Of a DNA stretch of 22,261 nucleotides, positions 14,271-21,656 are shown one piece after another. The notes beneath the pieces are model-generated. The model ran no database searches, was not told the DNA's origin, and was given only the letters and a program-made list of their open reading frames with translations. This DNA is from Nitratiruptor sp. GTDB taxonomy: Bacteria > Campylobacterota > Campylobacteria > Campylobacterales > Nitratiruptoraceae. Every line of letters begins with the position of its first letter. The first letter of the stretch is position 1. Both the position numbers and the translations under genes were made by a program. The stretch is taken from positions 1 to 22,261 of the forward strand of contig WGBB01000016.1 in assembly GCA_015494505.1 (NCBI GenBank), read 5' to 3'.

Positions 14271-15556
14271 AGGCTACTTACCACCTCATAGACGGTATCG
14301 ATCATCGTATCGATCTGATCGAAATCGATCACATAGGGCGGCATGAAGTAGACTACGGGTCCGAGGGGACGGATGAAGACACCGCGCCTCAGGCACTCTT
14401 GGTTGATGCGAAGTCCTATGCGCATCTTCGGATCGTAGCCTTGTAGCTCCACGGCCGCTATCATACCCGTTTGGCGCACCTCTTTGACGTTGGGAAGCTC
14501 TTTGAATTTTTCCAACTTTTTTGCGATATAGTCGCTTTTGGTGCGGTTTTTTTCTATGACGTTTTCTTGCTCGAAAATATCGAGGGTGGCATTTGCGGCG
14601 GCACAAGCGAGAGCATTGCCCGTGTAGCTGTGGGAGTGCAGGAATGCCTTGAACTCGTTGTAGTCGCAGTAGAACATATTGTAGACTCTATCACTTGTTA
14701 GCACCACAGAAAGCGGCAAATAGCCGCCCGTAAGCCCTTTGGATAGGCACATAAAATCCGGCTTGATGCCTGCTTGCTCACAGGCAAACATCGTCCCCGT
14801 GCGCCCAAACCCCACGGCTATCTCGTCTGCGATGAAAAAGATATTGTGCGCTTCGCACAGCTCCTTGGCTCCGCGCAAGAAATCGGGCGAATACATATGC
14901 ATGTAACCCGCACACTGCACCAAAGGCTCCACTATCAGCGCCGAAATTTTGCCCTCATACTTCGTAAAGAGCTCCTCCATCGCTGCAAGCGCAGCAGCCG
15001 TGGCTTCGGGGGAGCGGTCTTTGGGCACGGGGGTTTGGAGAGTTTGAATGAGTATCTCTTCGTATGTCTCTTTATAGAGCTCCACATCACCCACGGCCAG
15101 TGCTCCGAGAGTCTCCCCGTGATAGCTGTTGGTAAGCGAAACGAAATAGGGACGCACTTCGCCGGCGTTTTTGAAAAAGTGAAAAGCCATCTTCAAAGCC
15201 ACTTCCACTGCGCTACTACCGTTGTCTGCATAGAAGCACTTCTGGAGTCCCGTAAGCGCACATAGCCGCTCACTAAGGCGCACTATCTGCTCATGGGTAA
15301 AGCCTGCGAATATCACATGTTCGAGGGTTTCGAGCTGCTCGGCTATTTTAGCGTTGATATAGTCGTTGGAGTGGCCAAAAAGATTGACCCACCAGCTGCT
15401 GATGCTGTCGATGTAGCGATTGTCCTCAAAGTCATAAAGATAGACCCCCTTGGCCCGTTTTATAGGAATAATAGGGATAGATTCATGGTCTTTCATCTGG
15501 GTACAGGGATGCCAGATATGCGCTAAATCACGCGCCATGAGAGTCGCATTGTCCAT
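14267..15556 (-). CDS. bioA: Adenosylmethionine-8-amino-7-oxononanoate aminotransferase
   Basis: A 429-residue class III PLP aminotransferase that converts 7-keto-8-aminopelargonate to diaminopelargonate in biotin synthesis, with SAM as amino donor. The N-terminal WHPCTQMKDHE and ISSWWVNLFGHSN segments are BioA-specific substrate-pocket signatures. The PLP-binding Lys is Lys273 in LSKGLTGG (E. coli Lys274), preceded by FIADEIAVGFGRTG. It is the first gene of the long minus-strand run, with AGGGA five bases before the ATG and a TATAAT upstream. No other biotin gene is adjacent. Its end product would serve the carboxylase complex that includes the pycA product. Confidence 0.96.
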   Translation of the reverse strand: MDNATLMARDLAHIWHPCTQMKDHESIPIIPIKRAKGVYLYDFEDNRYIDSISSWWVNLFGHSNDYINAKIAEQLETLEHVIFAGFTHEQIVRLSERLCALTGLQKCFYADNGSSAVEVALKMAFHFFKNAGEVRPYFVSLTNSYHGETLGALAVGDVELYKETYEEILIQTLQTPVPKDRSPEATAAALAAMEELFTKYEGKISALIVEPLVQCAGYMHMYSPDFLRGAKELCEAHNIFFIADEIAVGFGRTGTMFACEQAGIKPDFMCLSKGLTGGYLPLSVVLTSDRVYNMFYCDYNEFKAFLHSHSYTGNALACAAANATLDIFEQENVIEKNRTKSDYIAKKLEKFKELPNVKEVRQTGMIAAVELQGYDPKMRIGLRINQECLRRGVFIRPLGPVVYFMPPYVIDFDQIDTMIDTVYEVVSSL

Positions 15557-15568
15557 CGCTTCCCTTTA

Positions 15569-15597
15569 TTGTCGATTAATTACTTTTTGATTACAAT
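15569..15597 (+). promoter_or_regulatory. Promoter for the ppiD-like-ftsA-ftsZ genes
   Basis: TTGTCG (15569-15574), a 17-base spacer and TACAAT (15592-15597) form a good sigma70-type promoter. Transcription would begin near 15604, leaving a leader of about 24 bases with AAAGG seven bases before the ATG at 15628. It overlaps the divergent bioA promoter region. Confidence 0.5.
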
Positions 15598-15608
15598 ATC
15601 TGGCACTA

Positions 15609-15614
15609 ATTATA
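15609..15614 (-). promoter_or_regulatory. -10 box of bioA and the minus-strand run
   Basis: A perfect TATAAT on the minus strand, preceded by TG. It predicts a start near 15602 and a leader of about 46 bases to the bioA ATG at 15556. The core elements of this and the plus-strand promoter lie within 50 bases, so the two directions may compete for polymerase. Confidence 0.45.
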
Positions 15615-15627
15615 CAAAGGCAAGCTT

Positions 15628-16902
15628 ATGATAACTTGGATGCAAAAACATAAAAAGTATCTTGTCATCACCATATGGATCAGTACCATCGCCTTCGTAG
15701 GTGCGGGTTTTGTGGGCTGGGGAGCTTACAAGTTCGGTGCCGCGGCGGATGCGATAGCGACCGTTGGAGATACGAAAGTTACGTACGAAGAGTATAACCG
15801 CAAGTATGCACGACTTTATGATTACTACAACAAAGTCCTCGGCGGCACACTCGATCAGGAAAAAGCCAAGCAGATGCAGCTTGACAAGGTCGCACTCAAC
15901 CAACTCATCCAAGAAGCTCTGCTACTCAATTACGCGAAAGAACTCGGTCTTCAAGTGAGCGACAAAGAGGTAGCAGACTACATTGCAAATATGAAAGTTT
16001 TTTGGAAAAACGGAAAATTCGACACCGAGCTTTATAAAAAGATTTTGGCGCAAAACCGTATGCGCCCCAAAACTTTCGAAGAGAGCATCCGCAAAGAGCT
16101 GCTGCTCCAAAAATTGGCAAAAGCTTTCTCTCCCGTTCTCTATCCCGTAGAGTTTGACACGATAGCTGCTGCTTTGTATATGGGAGACAAGATAGAGTAT
16201 AAAGCATTGAGCACCCAAGATATCAACGTCAGCGTCAGTGAGGCAGAGATTGAGAACTTTTATAAAAACCACAAAAAAGACTACATGGCACCGAAACGAT
16301 TCAAACTCTCATACGTAACGATAGCTCCCAAAGATGCCAATTTCACACAATCCGAGCTTGAAGAATACTACAAAAAACATCGCCTCAAATATGTAGATGA
16401 TAACGGCAAAATCATCTCTTTCGCAAAAGTCAAAGAGCGCGTCGCCAAAGACTTGGCTCTAAAAAAAAGCAAGAAAGAAGCGCTCAAAGCCTACATCGCC
16501 TTCAAAAAGGGAAAACTCCAGCCTGAAGGGTCCATCACCGTTACCCAAAACAACGCACTTCCTCCCAAAGTGGCACAAAAACTGGCCAAAGCCTCTCAAG
16601 GCACCGCCTTCAAACCGGCCATCCAAGATGGCAAGTACTATATCTATCGTCTCGAAGAGGTCATATTGCCCAAGCCTATGGAGCTAGCGCAGGTACATGA
16701 AAAAGTACAACGCGATGTGACAATGTCTAAAAAACGAAAAGCCCTCATGCAACTAGCCAAAGAGCGTCTCGAAAACTTCAAGGGCACCGTCACGCCGGAC
16801 TACGTAACTCGTGAAGCATCGACAAAATCGCGCTACCTGCGAATGAAGCGGAGCTCTTTTTACGCCAGCTCTTTTTACAAACCGATCCCAAAGGAATCAT
16901 AG
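15628..16902 (+). CDS. SurA/PpiD-like periplasmic chaperone, cut short by a frameshift
   Basis: A membrane-anchored periplasmic folding factor: a short cytosolic start, one membrane helix (about 11-36), a SurA-N-like helical domain (about 40-170), and a region like a parvulin (PpiC) domain split by insertions (about 215-385). Partner specificity is unknown. The frame is normal to residue 396, ...VTRE, then runs into 28 unrelated residues and stops at 16902. The missing end is intact in another frame (16815-17093). One lost base near 16816 (GAAGGC read as GAAGC) would restore a 488-residue protein ending VTRE-G-IDKI and so on. Either the base is missing from the assembly or this strain has a truncated copy. 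The gene precedes ftsA as in other Campylobacterota, with AAAGG before its ATG. Confidence 0.85.
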   Translation: MITWMQKHKKYLVITIWISTIAFVGAGFVGWGAYKFGAAADAIATVGDTKVTYEEYNRKYARLYDYYNKVLGGTLDQEKAKQMQLDKVALNQLIQEALLLNYAKELGLQVSDKEVADYIANMKVFWKNGKFDTELYKKILAQNRMRPKTFEESIRKELLLQKLAKAFSPVLYPVEFDTIAAALYMGDKIEYKALSTQDINVSVSEAEIENFYKNHKKDYMAPKRFKLSYVTIAPKDANFTQSELEEYYKKHRLKYVDDNGKIISFAKVKERVAKDLALKKSKKEALKAYIAFKKGKLQPEGSITVTQNNALPPKVAQKLAKASQGTAFKPAIQDGKYYIYRLEEVILPKPMELAQVHEKVQRDVTMSKKRKALMQLAKERLENFKGTVTPDYVTREASTKSRYLRMKRSSFYASSFYKPIPKES

Positions 16903-17093
16903 CCGTAGATCAAAATAAAGTGGTCTTATACAAAATTTTGGATCAAAAGCTCGCAATGCAACGAAAAGTCGATAAAAATAGAGCGTTTATCACCGATAAT
17001 GGGCTCAAGCTCAAACAGATGTTAATAGATCAAAACATGCTCAAAAAGCTCCAAAAAAGATATGCGATAACGATTTACAAAAAAGGACAGTAA
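16815..17093 (+). pseudogene. Detached C-terminal part of the SurA/PpiD-like gene
   Basis: An open stretch in the frame one base behind the main gene. It encodes about 92 residues that read as the natural end of the protein: IDKIALPANEAELFLRQLF, then KGIIAVDQNKVVLYKILDQK, then a basic helical tail. It has no start codon or ribosome site of its own. Its TAA (17091-17093) is directly followed by the ftsA start, the tight packing expected if the ancestral gene ended here. The reading stays free of stops over the whole stretch, so any mutation is recent or is a sequencing error. Confidence 0.8.
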
Positions 17094-18470
17094 TTGCCTG
17101 CTTCAATCCTTGCGATAGACATCGGGTCGGTCAAAGTCTGCGCGGCAATAGCACAGCAAGATAGCAAAGGTCTACGCATCGCCGGTACCGGTATCGCTCG
17201 TGCCCAAGGCCTCAAAAAAGGCGTCATCACCAACATCGAACTGGCCTCAAAAGCTATCAAAGAGGCCTATGAGAGCGCTCACAGAATCGCCGGTACGTCC
17301 CCAAAAAAAGCGATCGTCTCACTCTCGGGAGCCTACGTCAAAAGCACCAACAGCAACGGCATCGTAAACATCCCTAACAAAGAGATATCCCTCGATGAGA
17401 TAAACCGTGTGATGCAAACGGCCATCTATAATGCCAACATCCCTCACGAATACGAAATTGTCCATGCACTACCCTATAAATTCCGCGTCGACGACCAGGA
17501 CTTCATAGAAGATCCTTTGGGGATGAATGCAGCCCGCCTCGAAGCGGATGTGCATATCATCACCGCCCACAAATCGAGCCTTTTTAACATCAAAAAAGCG
17601 ATCAAGCAAGCAGGTATCGATGTAGATTGCGTAGTGCTTGGCGGGTATGCCTCTGCTATCGCCACACTCACACCCGAAGACAAGGAACTGGGCGCTTGCA
17701 TTATCGATATGGGCGGCAGTACCTGCGACCTGGTGATACACTCTGGCAACTCCATCGTCTACAACGACTTTCTTGCCGTGGGCAGTATGCACATCACAAA
17801 CGATCTCTCCATCGCCCTGCATACACCTTTGCAAACTGCAGAAGAGATTAAGGTGCAGTTTGGAGATCTCAGCGAACCTCGCAACGACTACATCGAAATC
17901 CCCATCATAGGTGATGAGGAGCAAACGCATCAGGTCTCACTGGAGATCGTCTACAACGTCATCCATGCCCGCGTGCAAGAGACACTCATGATTTTGGCCA
18001 ACTCCATCGAAAAGAGCGGGCTCAAAGACCAACTTGGAGCAGGAGTGATCCTCACGGGCGGGATGACGAAACTCGGAGGCTTACGCGAGCTAGCCACTGC
18101 CACATTCGACAACATGCCGGTGCGCATAGCTCGCCCCAAAAAAATAGAAGGGCTCGACGAGAGCCTGCACGATCCCCAATTTAGCACACTTGTGGGACTC
18201 CTACTCTACGGTGCCGGTGAACATACCATGTACGAAATCGATTCCAACAGGCGCCTTCGCTATAAAAACGAAGAGCAATTTACCGATACTATGCTAGAAG
18301 AGGAGATCACACAGATTCCTCGCACCTCTTTCGAAGAGAGGGAGCCTGAAGAGCAAGAGAAGGCACCTGCCCTGGACGATCTGTCCAATATGGCGCACTT
18401 CGAAGAGCAAAAGAGCAGTTTTAAAGATATATTTACCAAATTCAAAAGCTGGCTGACGCAGCTTTTCTAA
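17094..18470 (+). CDS. ftsA: Cell division protein FtsA
   Basis: A 458-residue actin-like ATPase that anchors FtsZ to the membrane. Phosphate-1 motif ILAIDIGSVKVCA (5-17), phosphate-2 IDMGGSTCDLVIH and the adenosine motif GVILTGGMTKLGG are all present. The family's 1C domain lies at about 85-160. A variable acidic linker (about 395-440) leads to the C-terminal amphipathic helix FKDIFTKFKSWLTQLF, which binds the membrane. The start is TTG, immediately after the TAA of the preceding gene, with AAAAGGA seven bases upstream; no ATG fits the N-terminus. Coupled translation from the upstream gene is likely, so the frameshift there could affect FtsA supply. Confidence 0.96.
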   Translation: MPASILAIDIGSVKVCAAIAQQDSKGLRIAGTGIARAQGLKKGVITNIELASKAIKEAYESAHRIAGTSPKKAIVSLSGAYVKSTNSNGIVNIPNKEISLDEINRVMQTAIYNANIPHEYEIVHALPYKFRVDDQDFIEDPLGMNAARLEADVHIITAHKSSLFNIKKAIKQAGIDVDCVVLGGYASAIATLTPEDKELGACIIDMGGSTCDLVIHSGNSIVYNDFLAVGSMHITNDLSIALHTPLQTAEEIKVQFGDLSEPRNDYIEIPIIGDEEQTHQVSLEIVYNVIHARVQETLMILANSIEKSGLKDQLGAGVILTGGMTKLGGLRELATATFDNMPVRIARPKKIEGLDESLHDPQFSTLVGLLLYGAGEHTMYEIDSNRRLRYKNEEQFTDTMLEEEITQIPRTSFEEREPEEQEKAPALDDLSNMAHFEEQKSSFKDIFTKFKSWLTQLF

Positions 18471-18491
18471 TCACTCTAGGAAGGATCGACT

Positions 18492-19607
18492 ATGGACGCT
18501 TTCAATATCGAAGAACACCAAACAATTACAGGCGCAAACATCAAAGCCGTCGGCGTCGGAGGTGGCGGCGGCAACATGATAGGACATATGATCGAACAAG
18601 GTATCGACGGTATAGAGCTCCTCGTGGCAAATACCGACTCGCAAGCCCTCGCCTCCTCCAAAGCCCATGTCAAAATCCAACTCGGCGAAAAGACCACACG
18701 AGGTCTGGGTGCAGGGATGAAGCCTGAAGTGGGTCGCCAGGCCGCCGAAGAGAGCTACGACTTTATCAAAGAACGTCTCGACGGTGCCGATATCGTCTTT
18801 ATTTCTGCAGGAATGGGAGGCGGCACCGGTACGGGAGCCGCACCCGTTATCGCCCGCGCTGCCAAAGAGGTGGGCGCACTAACCATCTCCGTAGTGACCA
18901 AACCCTTTCGCTTCGAGGGGCGAAAACGTTCACGCCTTGCAGAAGAAGGTATCAACGAACTCAAAAAAGAGAGCGACTCCATAGTCGTCATCCCTAACGA
19001 CAAACTTCTGGCCATCGTAGACAAAAAACTCGGTATCAAAGACAGCTTCAAAATCGTTGATGACGTATTGGCGCGTGCGGTGAGCGGTATTAGCGGCGTA
19101 ATTCTCTCCTATGGACACAACGACATCAACCTTGACTTCGCAGACGTACAGACAGTCATGAGCCACCGCGGACTCGCACTCATGGGCGTAGGTGAAGCGA
19201 TAGGCGAAAACAGCGCCTACGAAGCGATCAAAAGCGCTATAGAATCACCACTGCTCGATAACGTCTCCATCAACGGCGCACAAGGTGTGCTCGTGCATTT
19301 TACTATCCATCCCGACTACCCGCTCGTGGATATCGGCGAAGCGATGGATGTGGTCTATGAGAGCGCCGACGAGGATGCTCACGTGATTTTCGGTACCACT
19401 ACCAACGAAAACATGGCACCTGACCAGGTCAAAATCACTCTCATCGCAACAGGGTTTGAAAAAGAGCGCGAGCAAGAACAGCCGGAAAAAATCGTCCGCC
19501 CCATCCAGACAAGCGTCAATATGAATACCATGAAAGTGGTAGGCGGCTCAGACGAGTTCGTGGACGAACTAGACAAACCCTCTTTTATGCGCCTCCAGCA
19601 AGACTGA
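18492..19607 (+). CDS. ftsZ: Cell division protein FtsZ
   Basis: A 371-residue tubulin-like GTPase that forms the cytokinetic Z-ring. The N-terminal GVGGGGGN and the tubulin signature GGGTGTG (109-115) bind GTP. The T7 loop N213-L-D215-F-A-D218 supplies the residues that hydrolyse the neighbour's GTP. After a short linker the C-terminal peptide ELDKPSFMRLQQD is the FtsA-binding tail. AGGAAGGA lies six bases before the ATG, 21 bases after ftsA. It ends three bases from the convergent mlaF-like gene, with no clear terminator between. Confidence 0.98.
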   Translation: MDAFNIEEHQTITGANIKAVGVGGGGGNMIGHMIEQGIDGIELLVANTDSQALASSKAHVKIQLGEKTTRGLGAGMKPEVGRQAAEESYDFIKERLDGADIVFISAGMGGGTGTGAAPVIARAAKEVGALTISVVTKPFRFEGRKRSRLAEEGINELKKESDSIVVIPNDKLLAIVDKKLGIKDSFKIVDDVLARAVSGISGVILSYGHNDINLDFADVQTVMSHRGLALMGVGEAIGENSAYEAIKSAIESPLLDNVSINGAQGVLVHFTIHPDYPLVDIGEAMDVVYESADEDAHVIFGTTTNENMAPDQVKITLIATGFEKEREQEQPEKIVRPIQTSVNMNTMKVVGGSDEFVDELDKPSFMRLQQD

Positions 19608-19610
19608 TCC

Positions 19611-20381
19611 CTAGCCCACCACCCTGATGGGCCCTTGGGATCTTCCCTCTAAAAACTGCTGCACATATTCATTGTCTGAATTTCTAAAATGCTCCGCATC
19701 CCCATACTCTACGATTTTACCGTCATATAAAAAGGCGAAGTAGTCCCCCGCTTTGAAACTTTCTTTGATATCGTGGCTGATGAGAATGGAGGTGACGCCA
19801 AGCTCCTTTTGCATACGTCGTATGAGCTGAGTGATAAGGTCGCTGGTTATAGGATCGAGACCGCTAGTGGGCTCATCGTATAGGATGATTTCTGGATCGA
19901 GCACGATGCTGCGAGCTAGTCCTACACGCTTGCGCATCCCGCCGCTTAGCTCATCCGGATAGAGTCCTAGCACCTCATCGGGCCGCAGTCCCACCATCAC
20001 GAGGCGCTCACGCACCTTTTCTTCTATCTCCTTTTCGCTCATAGTTGTATGCTCGCGCAAGGGAAAAGAGACGTTTTCATAGACGTTCATACTATCAAAG
20101 AGCGCACCGCTTTGAAAGAGGTAGCCGATTTTCTTGCGCATACGAAAGACCGTCTCTTCATCGGCCTTTGCCATATCCACGTCTTCTACCCACACTTCGC
20201 CGCTATCGGGCTTGAGGAGGCGGACGATATGCTTGATGATAGTCGATTTCCCCCCACCTGAGAGTCCCAGTATCACCGTGGTCTTTCCACGCACTACATC
20301 GAGATTGACACCTTTGAGAACCTGCTTTTGCCCAAAACTCTTTTTAAGATTCTTAATACGAATGATATAGTCCACCCTCAT
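19611..20381 (-). CDS. mlaF: MlaF-type ABC transporter ATP-binding protein
   Basis: A 256-residue ABC ATPase. Walker A is GLSGGGKST (39-47), the Q-loop segment LFQSGALFDSMNVYENVSFPLRE is characteristic of MlaF, the signature is LSGGMRKRVGLARS, and Walker B is ILYDEPTSGLDP followed by the switch His in ISHD. MlaF powers phospholipid movement between outer and inner membranes with MlaE, MlaD and others. No MlaE or MlaD gene is in the window. Start choice is uncertain: the ATG used overlaps the previous stop (ATGA), a GTG at 20375 has the better ribosome site (AAAGGA, five bases), and a GTG at 20390 is also possible. Confidence 0.88.
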   Translation of the reverse strand: MRVDYIIRIKNLKKSFGQKQVLKGVNLDVVRGKTTVILGLSGGGKSTIIKHIVRLLKPDSGEVWVEDVDMAKADEETVFRMRKKIGYLFQSGALFDSMNVYENVSFPLREHTTMSEKEIEEKVRERLVMVGLRPDEVLGLYPDELSGGMRKRVGLARSIVLDPEIILYDEPTSGLDPITSDLITQLIRRMQKELGVTSILISHDIKESFKAGDYFAFLYDGKIVEYGDAEHFRNSDNEYVQQFLEGRSQGPIRVVG

Positions 20382-20860
20382 CCTTTGCACTGCAAGTAGA
20401 GTCTTCGCCCAAGAAGCAAAACGAGCGAGAGCGCCAAAAGCTGAAAATCGAGCTCACTCGCTTTATGTATGGTTTGGAATGTGTCGCTCTGGGTCACGGC
20501 TGCTCCTAGGGCCTGCATCGCAATGATCTGTTTCGTATAGTATAGCGTAAACAAAAAGATCATCAGCACGGCCGTAGCTGCAGAAGGGAGGGTAATCTTG
20601 TCGCGTTTGAAGAGTTTGTAGTCATACGCTTCGCGCAGGATAATAATGACAGCCATCGCATTGAGAAAGTAATTGCTTTTAAGAAAGACTGCCGTCATCA
20701 ACAGCCCCATCTGATAGTGGTCCAAAATCTTCGCCCCAAGATAACTATCGGCGTGAAAAATGACCGGTGCTACGATGATACCAAGTGTCAGCACCAATCC
20801 CAACGTAATGCCCAGAAGCATCAAATAGACAATATCGATCCACTTCATAACGTTTTTCAT
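20378..20860 (-). CDS. DUF4149-like four-helix membrane protein
   Basis: A 160-residue inner-membrane protein with four predicted helices (about 8-33, 50-76, 91-108, 138-151). The overall pattern, with a conserved-looking FQTIHKASELDFQ just before the last helix, matches DUF4149-type proteins; function unknown. AGGAAA lies before the ATG. It follows prmC by one base and overlaps the mlaF-like gene by four, so it is in the same transcript. A role near the Mla system is possible only by position. Confidence 0.7.
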   Translation of the reverse strand: MKNVMKWIDIVYLMLLGITLGLVLTLGIIVAPVIFHADSYLGAKILDHYQMGLLMTAVFLKSNYFLNAMAVIIILREAYDYKLFKRDKITLPSAATAVLMIFLFTLYYTKQIIAMQALGAAVTQSDTFQTIHKASELDFQLLALSLVLLLGRRLYLQCKG

Positions 20861-20861
20861 A

Positions 20862-21656
20862 CTATTTCCTTACGATAAATCCTCGATCAAGACCTGCTAG
20901 GTCTTGGTAAAACTCCGGCTCGAGCCCTAATGAGCGCATAAATACTTGCATCGGAGCACGCTGGTCGTAGCCCATCTCACACGCTAGAAGCTTTGCATCC
21001 GAATCGGCAAAGATGGTGACGATACGGCGCAACACTTCATCCCCCTCTTCTCCCCCAAAGAGTGCGTTTTGTGGCTCATAGCGTACACTCTTTGGAAGCT
21101 TGTAGCCGCGCTTGATATAGGGAGGGTTGGAAACGATGGCGTCGATGGGCTCGGTGATGCCCTCGATATAGGAAGCGAGGCGAAACTCTATCTCCACTCC
21201 GTGCAAAGCGGCATTTTTTTTCGCAAGCTCTATAGCTTTGGGATTGATATCGGTGGCTATGATTTGCAAATCGGGCAGCAGCTTTTTAAGTATTATGGCG
21301 ATGACGCCGCTACCGGTGCCTATCTCCGCTACGCGCTCAGTACCGCGAAGCTCTTTTGCCACCTTTTCTATGAGTATTTCCGTCTCGGGGCGCGGGATGA
21401 GTACACCGGGTGTTATATGAAACTCCTCGCCATAAAAGCTCACCTTACCGGTGAGATACTCCACAGGTTCGCCCTCGGCGCGCCTTCTTACGAGAGTGAA
21501 AAATGGCTCTGCTTCTATCATCACATCAGGATGTGCGTGCAGATAGATGCGCTCCTTGCCTAAGATGTGAGCGAGCAACATTTCAGCTTCCAATCGGGGG
21601 CGCTCCACGTCTCGGAGCATCTTCACAGCCTCTTGCAGCGCTTCATCGATTCTCAT
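20862..21656 (-). CDS. prmC: Release factor glutamine methyltransferase PrmC
   Basis: A 264-residue SAM-dependent enzyme that N5-methylates the glutamine of the GGQ motif in release factors RF1 and RF2. An N-terminal helical domain (1-75) binds the release factor. The segment GVLIPRPETE (84-93) precedes SAM motif I, VAEIGTGSGVIAI (109-121), and the catalytic NPPY (177-180) is followed by YEPQNALFGG, all standard. The start was set at MRIDEAL; an ATG two codons earlier (21662) is equally possible, as neither has a clear ribosome site. It overlaps the protease gene by 14 bases. prfA is not adjacent. Confidence 0.95.
   Translation of the reverse strand: MRIDEALQEAVKMLRDVERPRLEAEMLLAHILGKERIYLHAHPDVMIEAEPFFTLVRRRAEGEPVEYLTGKVSFYGEEFHITPGVLIPRPETEILIEKVAKELRGTERVAEIGTGSGVIAIILKKLLPDLQIIATDINPKAIELAKKNAALHGVEIEFRLASYIEGITEPIDAIVSNPPYIKRGYKLPKSVRYEPQNALFGGEEGDEVLRRIVTIFADSDAKLLACEMGYDQRAPMQVFMRSLGLEPEFYQDLAGLDRGFIVRK

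Noticed and set aside
15601..15616. TGGCAC followed by ATACA resembling a sigma54 promoter upstream of the chaperone gene
   Set aside because: The -12 element lacks the required GC (TTGCA-like) pair, while good sigma70 elements overlap it.
16816..16835. Programmed ribosomal frameshift in the SurA/PpiD-like gene
   Set aside because: No slippery heptamer in the correct phase and no evident downstream structure; a one-base deletion explains the junction better.
16852..16878. 15-base-period direct repeat AGCTCTTTTTAC near the frameshift
   Set aside because: In the restored frame it encodes LFLRQLFLQ, an ordinary helical segment, and does not coincide with the frameshift point.
19614..19632. GCCCA...TGGGC inverted repeat after ftsZ
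   Set aside because: Only a 5-base stem with a 9-base loop, no U-run, and it lies within mlaF coding sequence; too weak to call a terminator.
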